DNA of 35,259 bases from assembly GCF_030756675.1 (NCBI RefSeq), contig NZ_JAVBXD010000044.1, forward strand, positions 1 to 35,259, read 5' to 3'. Each line of letters begins with the position of its first letter. The stretch's first letter is position 1. The translations under genes and the position numbers were made by a program. The notes under the pieces were generated by a model, which was not told where the DNA came from, did not search any database, and saw nothing but the letters and a program-made list of their open reading frames with translations. Below are positions 15,881-23,787 of the stretch, one piece after another. This DNA is from Bacillus multifaciens. GTDB taxonomy: Bacteria > Bacillota > Bacilli > Bacillales > Bacillaceae_G.

Positions 15881-16804
15881 GTGGAAACTATTATTAAAAT
15901 TAACAAATTAAGTAAGGTGTTCAAAGGAACTGAAACGGTTTCTAATGTCAATATGAAAATTAACAGAGGTGAAATTTATGGATTTTTAGGACCGAATGGA
16001 GCTGGAAAAACAACCATTATGAAGATGATCTTAAATTTAGTAAAACCATCTTCTGGTGAAATTATAGTATTAAATCAGCCTGTTTTACCAACATCCTATC
16101 AATATTTAAAGGAAATAGGTAGCATCATTGAATACCCAGTGTTTTATGATCGGCTAACAGCAAAGGAAAATTTAGATTTTCACTGTAAATACATAGGTTA
16201 TCAAGATAAAAGGGCGGTGGGTGAAGCTTTAGAAATTGTTGGTCTGAAAGGTGTAGAAAATAAAAAAATTCATGAATTTTCTTTAGGAATGAAGCAACGA
16301 TTAGGGATTGCACGGGCGATTGTTACGAAACCAGAGATTTTAATTCTTGATGAGCCTATCAATGGACTTGATCCAATTGGTATTAAAGACATTCGCGAGC
16401 TTCTATTACTATTAAAAGAGGAACATGGAATTACTATTCTAATTTCAAGTCATATTGTGTCCGAAATTGAATCTATCGCAGATACGATTGGCATTATTAA
16501 TCATGGAAATTTAATAAAAGAAGTGAAAATGGAAGAAATCAGAAAGGAAAATGTCGAATATTTCGAAATCAAAGTAGACAATTTGGAAAAAACGACACGA
16601 GTGTTGGAAGAGAAATTAGGAATTAAAAAGTATGAAATAGTAGACAAGAATATGATTCGAATTTTTGAACAAGACATTTCTCAATATCAAATCAATAAAG
16701 AATTAATTATGAACGAAGTTGTTGTAAATGGATTTGAAAAAAGACAACATAGCTTAGAAGAGTACTTCTTAAACCTTATTAATGGAGGTAGTCAACATGT
16801 TTGA
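15881..16804 (+). CDS. ABC transporter ATP-binding protein, BcrA/lantibiotic-protection type
   Basis: This 307-residue ATPase has Walker A GPNGAGKTT at about 38-46, the Q-loop region near S-I-I-E-Y-P-V-F-Y, ABC signature FSLGMKQRLG, Walker B I-L-I-L-D-E-P and the switch histidine in S-S-H-I. The E-Y-P-x-F/L-Y and C-terminal extension are typical of BcrA-type subunits that pair with ABC-2-like permeases and expel or detoxify antimicrobial peptides. It starts with GTG eight bases after AGGAGG. Its stop codon overlaps the start of the permease gene. The divergent two-component system is the likely regulator. Confidence 0.9.
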   Translation: METIIKINKLSKVFKGTETVSNVNMKINRGEIYGFLGPNGAGKTTIMKMILNLVKPSSGEIIVLNQPVLPTSYQYLKEIGSIIEYPVFYDRLTAKENLDFHCKYIGYQDKRAVGEALEIVGLKGVENKKIHEFSLGMKQRLGIARAIVTKPEILILDEPINGLDPIGIKDIRELLLLLKEEHGITILISSHIVSEIESIADTIGIINHGNLIKEVKMEEIRKENVEYFEIKVDNLEKTTRVLEEKLGIKKYEIVDKNMIRIFEQDISQYQINKELIMNEVVVNGFEKRQHSLEEYFLNLINGGSQHV

Positions 16805-17492
16805 GATTATGAAACTAGAGTGGCAAAAACATCACTTATCTAGTTATTTTAAAGGATTAGCCATATGTATTTTGGGGATTTTCGTTGCTGTCGGTCTTAT
16901 GGCAGTGGGGGCTAAAGGTGAGAGCGAGCAAATGTTTCCAGATTATGCGGGATTCATGTCTTTAACAAATATTCTTACTAGAATCACATTTATCATTTTT
17001 TCAAGTGTAATTTTATCTCGTTTAGTAATTGATGAATACAAGAGCAAAACGATTCAATTTGTGTTCACATACCCACTAAAACGTAAAAAATTACTTCAAG
17101 CTAAGTTAGCGATTGTTTTTTGCTTTTGTTTTTTTAGCATCGTTTTTGCTACTTTTATTATCAGTATGTTAACTTTCTTTCTAAACCCAACTATAGGATT
17201 CTTTGAAACACCTGTTAGTATGAGTGAAATACTTGCTACAGTTCCAACTACTTTGATTCATGCATTTATGATGGCTGGAGTCAGTCTAATTCCTTTATAT
17301 TTTGGCATGAGAAAAAAATCAACTGCTACAACAATTACTTCAGCTGTCTTAATAGGATTTTTGATTAACGCAAATGTTCCTAATGGCGGTAGCGTATACG
17401 AATTCATTGGAATACCAATTGTATTCTGTTTACTCGGTCTAATAATTGCTTATTTTTCTTATCATAAAATTGACAAAATGGATGTTTCTTGA
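16797..17492 (+). CDS. ABC-2-type transporter permease (BcrB-like)
   Basis: The 231-residue membrane protein opens with the family's cytoplasmic helix (I-M-K-L-E-W-Q-K) and has about six membrane segments. It includes D-E-Y-K-S-K-T-I-Q-F-V-F-T-Y-P, the usual coupling-helix motif of these permeases, near residues 78-92. The ATG at 16797 sits 8 nt after GGAGG and overlaps the ATPase stop; an in-frame ATG five codons upstream overlaps the GGAGG and is less likely. Together with the ATPase it makes a simple export or protection transporter. A DUF4097 gene remnant follows in the same operon. Confidence 0.85.
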   Translation: MFEIMKLEWQKHHLSSYFKGLAICILGIFVAVGLMAVGAKGESEQMFPDYAGFMSLTNILTRITFIIFSSVILSRLVIDEYKSKTIQFVFTYPLKRKKLLQAKLAIVFCFCFFSIVFATFIISMLTFFLNPTIGFFETPVSMSEILATVPTTLIHAFMMAGVSLIPLYFGMRKKSTATTITSAVLIGFLINANVPNGGSVYEFIGIPIVFCLLGLIIAYFSYHKIDKMDVS

Positions 17493-17510
17493 ATAGAGGG
17501 GGAATAAAAA

Positions 17511-17776
17511 TTGAAAAAAATAATATTAGCCTCTACTGCATTAATTGTAATTGGTGGAGTCGTTTTTTATGTTAAAGGAGTAGGCGCAAAGAGTATTGAA
17601 AAAAAATCCTTTGAAGTAGAGCGTATTGAAGAAGTAGAAATAAACAACGACTAAGCGTCAATTTAAATAGCTTTAAGAAAAAAAGGGATACTGAAAAATC
17701 AAAAGAAGGAACCATTGGTGATGCAACGAATAAATTGGAGGTTTTAAGTAAAGCAGGAACTATAAATATAAGATAA
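17511..17776 (+). pseudogene. Broken DUF4097-family (putative adhesin) gene
   Basis: A TTG start with GAGGGGG 8 nt upstream opens MKKIILASTALIVIGG, a membrane anchor, then S-F-E-V-E-R-I-E-E-V-E-I-N-N-D and a stop at 17652-17654. One base further, in the +2 frame, coding continues as S-V-N-L-N-S-F-K-K-K and ends G-T-I-G-D-A-T-N-K-L-E-V-L, then G-T-I-N-I-R, the repeating beta-strand end typical of DUF4097 proteins. A single missing base creates the early stop, and the central repeat region is missing altogether: intact relatives have 200 or more residues. Such proteins commonly accompany envelope-stress ABC/two-component operons. Here the 47-residue stub may still be made. Confidence 0.78.
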
Positions 17777-17779
17777 AAG

Positions 17780-17826
17780 AAAAGCCTCTCATATATCATT
17801 AAAATATTGATATGTGAGAGGCTTTT
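17780..17826. terminator. Bidirectional terminator between the ABC operon and secY2
   Basis: AAAAGCCTCTCATATA pairs with TATGTGAGAGGCTTTT; the long stem is flanked by A- and T-runs, so it can stop transcripts from both convergent sides. Confidence 0.88.
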
Positions 17827-17831
17827 GTATG

Positions 17832-19136
17832 TTAATTCACTTTCTTAATAAATCCTTTATAGTGACGTTTCACAAGTTGGCTTTCTAACGTTTTCATTGT
17901 TTCTAACGCGACACCGACAATAATGAGTAAGCTTGTCCCACCAATTTGAGCGGAAGCTGGTAAATCGGAAATTTTTGTGAATATAATCGGCAAAATAGAG
18001 ATTGACCCTAAAAAGATTGCTCCGATAAAAGTTAAACGATATAAGATTTTTGTAACGTATTTCTCTGTCATTATTCCTGGTCGAATGCCTGGAACATACC
18101 CGTTTTGCTTCTTCAAGTTTTCGGCCATTTGTTCAGGGTTTACTTGAACGAAGGCATAGAAGTATGTAAATGCAATAATGAGTCCAACGTATAAACACAT
18201 TCCAACTGGGTGTGAATAATCAAAATTTGTATTGATCCATTTGGACACTGCGGAACTTGGAAATAGCTGCGCAATTGTTCGCGGCGTCATTAAAAATGCT
18301 GAAGCAAAGATAACAGGAATAACCCCTGCGCTATTTACCTTAAGAGGTAAGTGTGTATTTTTTGCTCCTTGATACGGATTGTTCCCATTAGAAGCTTTTG
18401 CATATTGAATAGGAATTTTCCGGTTTGCTTGTTGAATATAAATGACACCAACGATGATAGCTAAAATAACTAAAATAATTAATGCGATTTTTATAATATG
18501 CATAAAGAGTTGATCTCCAGCATTATGAATTTGTTGTAAGTATATTTGATTCATAATACTTGGAATTCCTGCTACAAGTCCTGCAAAAATAAGAATTGAA
18601 ATTCCGTTACCTACTCCATTTGCGGTAATTTGTTCACCTAACCACATTAAAAACGCAGTACCAGCAGTTAATACGGTAGCAATTAATAAGTAGGTTTTTA
18701 GGCCTGGATCCGTTATTAAATGTCCACCTGCCATATTGTTAAAGCCAATAGACATTCCTATCGACTGAATGAATGCAAGAACAATTGTAAAGTAGCGGGT
18801 AAATTGAGCTGATTTTTTACGGCCCATTTCCCCTTGCTTTGCCCACTCTGCAAATTTAGGAACGACATCCATCTGTAATAGCTGCACGATGATGGAAGCT
18901 GTAATATACGGTGTGATGCCAACTGCAAAAATTGAAAAGTTTTGTAAGGCACCTCCGCCAAATACATTGAGCATTCCTAAAATATTTGTTTGATCTTGTA
19001 TTTTTAATACCTCAGCATTAGTATGAGGAACTGGAATAAACGTGCCAATCCGAAAAACGATTAGCGCTGCTAAAGTAAAAAGGATTTTACTCCTGATCTC
19101 AGTTACTCTCATAAAGTTTGAAATTGTACGAAACAT
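17832..19136 (-). CDS. secY: SecY paralog outside the ribosomal operon (SecY2-like)
   Basis: This 434-residue protein is the central channel subunit of the Sec translocon, with ten membrane segments. Family blocks are intact: the N-terminal R-I-G-T-F-I-P-V-P near 29-37, the plug and TM2 region with Y-I-T-A-S-I-I-V-Q-L near 77-86, G-E-Q-I-T-A-N-G-V-G-N-G-I-S near 167-180, and the cytoplasmic loops with R-K-I-P-I-Q-Y-A. It starts with ATG after AGGCGA. In bacilli the housekeeping secY lies between ribosomal-protein genes and adk; none of these is here, so this is the accessory copy known from the B. cereus group. The length and motifs give no sign of decay. Partner and substrates are unknown. 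Confidence 0.9.
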   Translation of the reverse strand: MFRTISNFMRVTEIRSKILFTLAALIVFRIGTFIPVPHTNAEVLKIQDQTNILGMLNVFGGGALQNFSIFAVGITPYITASIIVQLLQMDVVPKFAEWAKQGEMGRKKSAQFTRYFTIVLAFIQSIGMSIGFNNMAGGHLITDPGLKTYLLIATVLTAGTAFLMWLGEQITANGVGNGISILIFAGLVAGIPSIMNQIYLQQIHNAGDQLFMHIIKIALIILVILAIIVGVIYIQQANRKIPIQYAKASNGNNPYQGAKNTHLPLKVNSAGVIPVIFASAFLMTPRTIAQLFPSSAVSKWINTNFDYSHPVGMCLYVGLIIAFTYFYAFVQVNPEQMAENLKKQNGYVPGIRPGIMTEKYVTKILYRLTFIGAIFLGSISILPIIFTKISDLPASAQIGGTSLLIIVGVALETMKTLESQLVKRHYKGFIKKVN

Positions 19137-19440
19137 CGTGTCGCCTCCTATTTGTTTACCAGTTATGTAAAGTAAAACTAGCTTTTATATCCTCATGTAT
19201 AAACTGTAAACCTCCTTCCGATTAAAATTCATTATGACAAATGGATTTTCAAACAGTTTACGGATATAAAGTAGAGCGATGTTTATGTTTTCGTAACAAC
19301 TTAATAACCATAATATAACTATAAAACAAATATTTGTACAGAGGGAAGGGAAAAAAGATACGTACATACAAGGGATTTTTGCTAGATTATAGGCGAGAAG
19401 AATTGTTATAATTTTCTTAAAAAATAAAGGGGTTCACTAT
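19137..19440. other. Divergent upstream region of secY paralog and amidase gene
   Basis: About 300 bases of A+T-rich DNA hold the promoters of both flanking genes. AAAGGGG lies just before the amidase start. I find no clear repeat, hairpin or RNA element. Confidence 0.4.
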
Positions 19441-20911
19441 ATGGAATTTCAATTACCTAATATAGATGGTGAAGAGTTAACAATTGCAGCGATTCAAGAA
19501 GCAATGGAAACGGGGAAGTTAACAGCAAAAGAACTTGTTATGTATTATTTGTATCGAATCGCAAAGTATGATAAAGCTGGTCCTAGTATAAACGCTTTAC
19601 TTGAAATAAATCCTGATGCAATTTTTCTTGCTGAAGCAATGGATCATGAACGAAAGAAAAAGGGGAAAAGAGGACCTCTCCACGGGATTCCAGTTTTATT
19701 GAAAGATAATATAGAAACAGAAGATAAAATGCATACAAGCGCCGGTATGCTTGCTTTAGAAAATCATGTGAGTCAAAAAGATGCATTTCTAGTCAAAAAG
19801 CTTCGAGATGCAGGAGCTGTAATTCTTGGGAAAACGAATATGACAGAATTAGCAAATGGCATGTCACTAAGAATGTGGGCTGGATATAGCGCAAGAGGAG
19901 GCCAAACTTTGAATCCTTATGGTCCTGCAGAATTTTTTGTAGGTGGATCCAGTTCTGGTTCCGCTGCTGCAGTGGCTGCAAACTTTACGGTATTATCGGT
20001 TGGTACAGAGACAGATGCCTCTATCTTAAGTCCACCAATACAAAATTCTGTAGTTGGCATCAAACCGACTGTTGGACTGATTAGTAGATCAGGTATCATT
20101 CCGTTTACATATTCACAAGATACTGTAGGGCCCATTGCTCGAACTGTAGAAGATGCTGCTCTTTTATTAAGTGTTACTGAGCGGCAAAGATGAACTAGAT
20201 CCAGCAACTTATCGTTGTGAAGAAGGTGGTGTACAAGATTATACTGCATACTTAGATAAGGGCGGGTTAAAGGGAGCTCGCATTGGTGTGTTTCAGCAAG
20301 TTTCTGAAGAAAATTTTCTACCAGGTGAATTTGATAAACATTTATTCTCTAAAGTGATTCACATTCTGAAAGAAGAGGGAGCAGAAGTAATTGAGAATAT
20401 TGAAATCCCTTCTTTCCATAGAAAATGGAGTTATGAAGTGCCAACTTATGAGATAAAACATAGTTTAGGAAATTATCTGTATCAACTACCATCACAGGCT
20501 CCTGTTCATAATGACCACGAATTAATAGAATTTAATAATAAACTTGGCGATAAAGCATTAAAGTATGGACAAAATATGCTTGAATATAGAAAATCTTTAC
20601 CAAATACATTAAGTAATTCGACATATATAATGGCGAAATTGGAAGATCTTTATTATTCACAGAATGAAGGAATAGATTTTGCGCTTCAAACATATAACCT
20701 GGATGCCATTTTATTCCCTGCTTATGTAGGGTCTACTCTTTCTGCAAAAGCAGGTTATCCATCAATTGCTTTACCAGCAGGATATATGGAAAACGGTCGT
20801 CCATTTGGCATTACTTTTGCTGGAACGGCATTTAGTGAGGGAACTTTAATTAAGATTGGTTACGCTTTTGAGCAATCGACAAAATTTCGGAAACATCCTA
20901 GTTTAAAATAG
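19441..20911 (+). pseudogene. Amidase-signature family gene, split by a frameshift
   Basis: Two reading frames, 19441-20193 and about 20171-20911, together cover one amidase of roughly 490 residues. The first part has the catalytic lysine K88 (LLKDN), the G-G-S-S-S-G-S-A-A-A motif with cis-serine S170, and the nucleophile S194 in T-D-A-S-I. The second carries the C-terminal half including A-Y-V-G-S, A-G-Y-P-S-I-A-L-P-A-G-Y and G-I-T-F-A-G-T-A-F. The frame changes near 20165-20190, where intact relatives read continuously into G-K-D-E-L-D. All catalytic residues are in the first frame. The first frame stops within the domain, so activity is doubtful. A sequencing error is the alternative. Confidence 0.85.
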
Positions 20912-20949
20912 AAAGTATAGTTATTTTTGACGTAAGAACAGCAGAACTC

Positions 20950-22200
20950 ATGAATAAAAAAATATGTACGGGTAGTGATATAGTGAAGATTGGTAAATTT
21001 GGAGAAGTAAATAAATTAAGTATCGATACTATTAGACATTATATGGATCTAGGATTGATTGTGCCTGAAAAGAAGGGAGGGCATTATTTTTTTGATGAGC
21101 GCTGTCAAAATGTATTAGAAATTATTTTGGAATTTAAAGGGATGGGATTTAGTTTAAATGAGATTAAACAATTGTTTCTTTATAAAAATTTTGGTGAATT
21201 TACGGATTATGAACAAGATACGTACTATCAATCTTTATTTATGGATAAATATAAGCATGTTGAGCAGGAAATAAATAATTTAGTAGAAATAAAGGACAAA
21301 TTAAAGACGAAATTAGATGCGTTATCAGCAAAATCGAAAGGTTCTAACGTGGTCATGGGGATTGATTTAAAAGTACTCGATATGCTGAGATGTTTTAAAT
21401 GTAGTGACAAGCTTATTCTACAAGATGGAATTATTAATAGAAATCAAATTATGGAGGGAAAGTTAATTTGCAATTGTGGTGAAAAATGTTTTGTGGAATC
21501 AGGTATTTTAAAAGTTGGTAATTCATTTCAAGCGGCTACTGCCCACAATCATGAAGAATTTATTCTTGAATATATTCATGCAACTGATCCATCTTATTTG
21601 GAAAATATCCATAAAGTTGGAGAATGGTTAAAGAGGAAACTGGGTCAATTAGACTTAAATGATAAAGTAGTACTTGAGTTAGGATCCGGAGTTGGTTTTT
21701 TTCTGAGAAATGTTTTTCGGGAGTTACCGGAAAGTTGCTTATATATTGCCGTTGATCGCAGCTTAGAACGGCATCGATTTCTAAAAGGTGTATTAGAGAG
21801 AACTGGGTTTAAAAGAAATGTCCTCTTTATTTGCGCTGATTTTTTAAATATACCAATAGAGGATTACTCCGTCGATATCGTGCTTGATCATTCGGGTACT
21901 AGTAACTACAGCTTTGAAAATGAGGAGTTTTTGCTACGTGAAGTAGATTCCCTTTTTAAGCATAATTGTTACTTATTGGGAACATTTATAGCTTTTAAAA
22001 ACTTTAGCACCAAAAGTAAAATCGAAGCTAAATTCAGAGACAACTTTATAGCTAGAAAAATCAAGGAAAACATCAACAGTTTAAAGTATATTCCTCTTGA
22101 GGAAAGGATTTCTGAATATGTTGATCGAGGCGGGAAGTACGAAAATTTCTTTGTACAGGGGGAAGAAATATATTCATATTCATTTTTTGGTAAAAGATAG
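20950..22200 (+). CDS. Fusion protein: MerR-type HTH, zinc-ribbon, SAM methyltransferase
   Basis: The 416-residue protein has three parts. Residues 12-82 form a MerR winged helix (L-S-I-D-T-I-R-H-Y-M-D-L-G-L and F-K-G-M-G-F-S-L-N-E-I), followed by the usual dimerisation helix (about 85-128). Residues 146-190 look like a Trm112-type zinc ribbon: C148-x2-C151, then C174-x-C176-x3-C180. Residues 200-416 are a class I methyltransferase with motif I V-L-E-L-G-S-G-V-G-F at 241-250, acidic D269, A-D-F at 296-298 and V-D-I-V-L-D-H-S-G at 308-316. Zinc-ribbon plus methyltransferase recalls rRNA or small-molecule methylases. The ATG at 20950 lacks a clear ribosome-binding site; the GTG at 20983 is an alternative matching usual MerR starts. 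An MFS exporter follows. Confidence 0.82.
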   Translation: MNKKICTGSDIVKIGKFGEVNKLSIDTIRHYMDLGLIVPEKKGGHYFFDERCQNVLEIILEFKGMGFSLNEIKQLFLYKNFGEFTDYEQDTYYQSLFMDKYKHVEQEINNLVEIKDKLKTKLDALSAKSKGSNVVMGIDLKVLDMLRCFKCSDKLILQDGIINRNQIMEGKLICNCGEKCFVESGILKVGNSFQAATAHNHEEFILEYIHATDPSYLENIHKVGEWLKRKLGQLDLNDKVVLELGSGVGFFLRNVFRELPESCLYIAVDRSLERHRFLKGVLERTGFKRNVLFICADFLNIPIEDYSVDIVLDHSGTSNYSFENEEFLLREVDSLFKHNCYLLGTFIAFKNFSTKSKIEAKFRDNFIARKIKENINSLKYIPLEERISEYVDRGGKYENFFVQGEEIYSYSFFGKR

Positions 22201-22220
22201 GGTTAACCCTATCTTTTTTC
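22192..22220 (+). terminator. Palindromic terminator overlapping the fusion gene's stop
   Basis: AAAAGATAGGG and its perfect complement flank TTAA; a T-run follows. The stem includes the last codons and the stop codon, so termination happens at the very end of the gene and the MFS gene needs its own promoter or read-through. Confidence 0.75.
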
Positions 22221-22253
22221 ATTTTTTTCAAAAAAAATTATGGATTACACCTA

Positions 22254-22284
22254 TTGATATCGGGTTCACCCGGCAGCTTAACCT
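22254..22284 (+). promoter_or_regulatory. Possible MerR-type promoter of the MFS gene
   Basis: TTGATA at 22254-22259 and the weak -10 TAACCT at 22279-22284 are separated by 19 bases, the abnormal spacing characteristic of MerR-activated promoters. The palindrome CGGGTTCACCCG (22261-22272) lies inside the spacer. Alternative -10-like sequences (TATTATATAA, about 22286-22295) exist, so this is tentative. Confidence 0.4.
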
Positions 22285-22320
22285 TTATTATATAAAAAGT
22301 TTAAGTGAGGTGGAGCATTT

Positions 22321-23616
22321 ATGGGAGCACTACAAATGAGTATAGGTAATGAAAAGAACAAAAAAGAAATGAAAAATCTTTTCCTCTATTCTACAGGAAA
22401 GACTGTCTCGATATTTGGTACAGCTATTTATAATTTTGCGTTAGGGTTATACGTTTTAAAACTGACGGGCTCGGCGTTAAGTTTTGCTGTGACCCTCGTA
22501 TTAGGCACTATTCCGATGATTATCATCAATCCGTTTGCCGGGGTGATTGTAGATAAGGTCAATAAAAAGACGTTAGTTGTTTTGATGGATTTTCTTAGTG
22601 GAATCCTGTTAGTTTTTGTTTATATATTGTGTATGAAATATGAATTAAATTTACTCATCATTTACACCACTACCTTCCTTTTGACGGTGTTTACTACTTT
22701 CTTTGGAATAGGTTTAGAAGCAGCAAAGCCAAACATTGTATCTGAAAAAATGTTGATGAATATTAATTCTGTTAGTAAAATAATCGACTCAGTCTCTTTG
22801 ATTATAGGCCCCATGTTAGGAGGGATTGTTTTTGCAATCTTTGATATGAGAACTTTTATTATCATAAATGGAATTTCTTTTATCCTTTCCGGAATATCGA
22901 TGATGTTTATTCATTTTAAACTTTTCAATTTCCAAACAAATGAAGATCATACAGGTGGGAAAATTCATTTAATAAGTGATATAAAGGACGGATTTAACTT
23001 TTTGTTCAAAAGAAAAAGTATTAAGAGCATGTTTACGATCTTAATATTAATTAATTTCTTTCTCGGCTTTGCAGTGACTGTTCCATTACCGTATATGATC
23101 AATACAGTTCTAAAGCTAGGGTCAAAAGAGTTTGGTATGATCCAAGGTGCCTTTCCGATGGGGATGATTTTAGGAGCTTTATTGGTAAAGAAAATCACAG
23201 AAAGAATTTCCTATTCCATTCTTTTAAAATATGTAAGTTTTGCTTTATCGATTTGTATGATTCTGTTAGGAGTTCCAGTTATGCTGAAAAGTTTACAACT
23301 GAACTCCATCGTTTACACCTGTTATTTCATTGCTGTCTTGTTCTTGTTTGGAGTAGTCATAGCGCTAATTGATATCCCTCTAGCTTATTTTATGCAAAAA
23401 GAGATTCCAGATGAATATAGAGGTAGAGTACTAAGCATTGGCATTAGTATTGCAAAAATAATGCTTCCTATGGCGATGATATCATCAGGATCTCTATTAA
23501 ATATCCTGCCTTCTTACGTCATGCCTATTGCAGGAGGAGTGTTATTCTTTCTATTTAGTGTGCGTTCAGCGAATAAAGTGAACTTTGAACTAACTTCAAA
23601 AAATATAAGTATTTAA
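22321..23616 (+). CDS. MFS transporter, macrolide-efflux-like (MFS_3 type)
   Basis: This 431-residue transporter has about twelve membrane segments. It shows the MFS_3 pattern: F-G-T-A-I-Y-N-F-A-L-G-L near 34-45, the loop N-P-F-A-G-V-I-V-D-K-V-N-K-K near 70-84, and A-Y-F-M-Q-K-E-I-P-D-E-Y-R-G-R-V near 354-369. MefA and related proteins expel drugs; the substrate here is unknown. GAGGTGGAG lies 5 nt before the ATG. It follows the MerR/methyltransferase fusion by 120 bases that carry a terminator, a palindrome and a possible 19-bp-spacer promoter. It is probably induced by the fusion protein. Confidence 0.9.
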   Translation: MGALQMSIGNEKNKKEMKNLFLYSTGKTVSIFGTAIYNFALGLYVLKLTGSALSFAVTLVLGTIPMIIINPFAGVIVDKVNKKTLVVLMDFLSGILLVFVYILCMKYELNLLIIYTTTFLLTVFTTFFGIGLEAAKPNIVSEKMLMNINSVSKIIDSVSLIIGPMLGGIVFAIFDMRTFIIINGISFILSGISMMFIHFKLFNFQTNEDHTGGKIHLISDIKDGFNFLFKRKSIKSMFTILILINFFLGFAVTVPLPYMINTVLKLGSKEFGMIQGAFPMGMILGALLVKKITERISYSILLKYVSFALSICMILLGVPVMLKSLQLNSIVYTCYFIAVLFLFGVVIALIDIPLAYFMQKEIPDEYRGRVLSIGISIAKIMLPMAMISSGSLLNILPSYVMPIAGGVLFFLFSVRSANKVNFELTSKNISI

Positions 23617-23621
23617 TTTGT

Positions 23622-23659
23622 TATAGGGCCTGATTATTATGTAATAATCAGGCCCTATA
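23622..23659. other. Perfect 18-bp palindrome after the MFS gene
   Basis: TATAGGGCCTGATTATTA (23622-23639) is perfectly complementary to 23642-23659 with only 2 bases between. It sits five bases after the stop codon. No T-run follows, so it may act as a stable 3' end or as a terminator of atypical form. Confidence 0.7.
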
Positions 23660-23787
23660 GTTGAAAAAAACTCTCCTTACAGTATACTGAATAAAGAAAT
23701 TTATCTTAAAGGTAAAAATGTGTTTGGTCATTTGTAAATCAAATTTCTGGAACGTGTAAAAGTATGAAAAAGGAAAAGGTGTTAGAA

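Noticed and set aside
19917-20249. 110-residue minus-strand frame across the amidase frameshift
   Set aside because: Antisense to conserved amidase motifs; it does not explain the frameshift.
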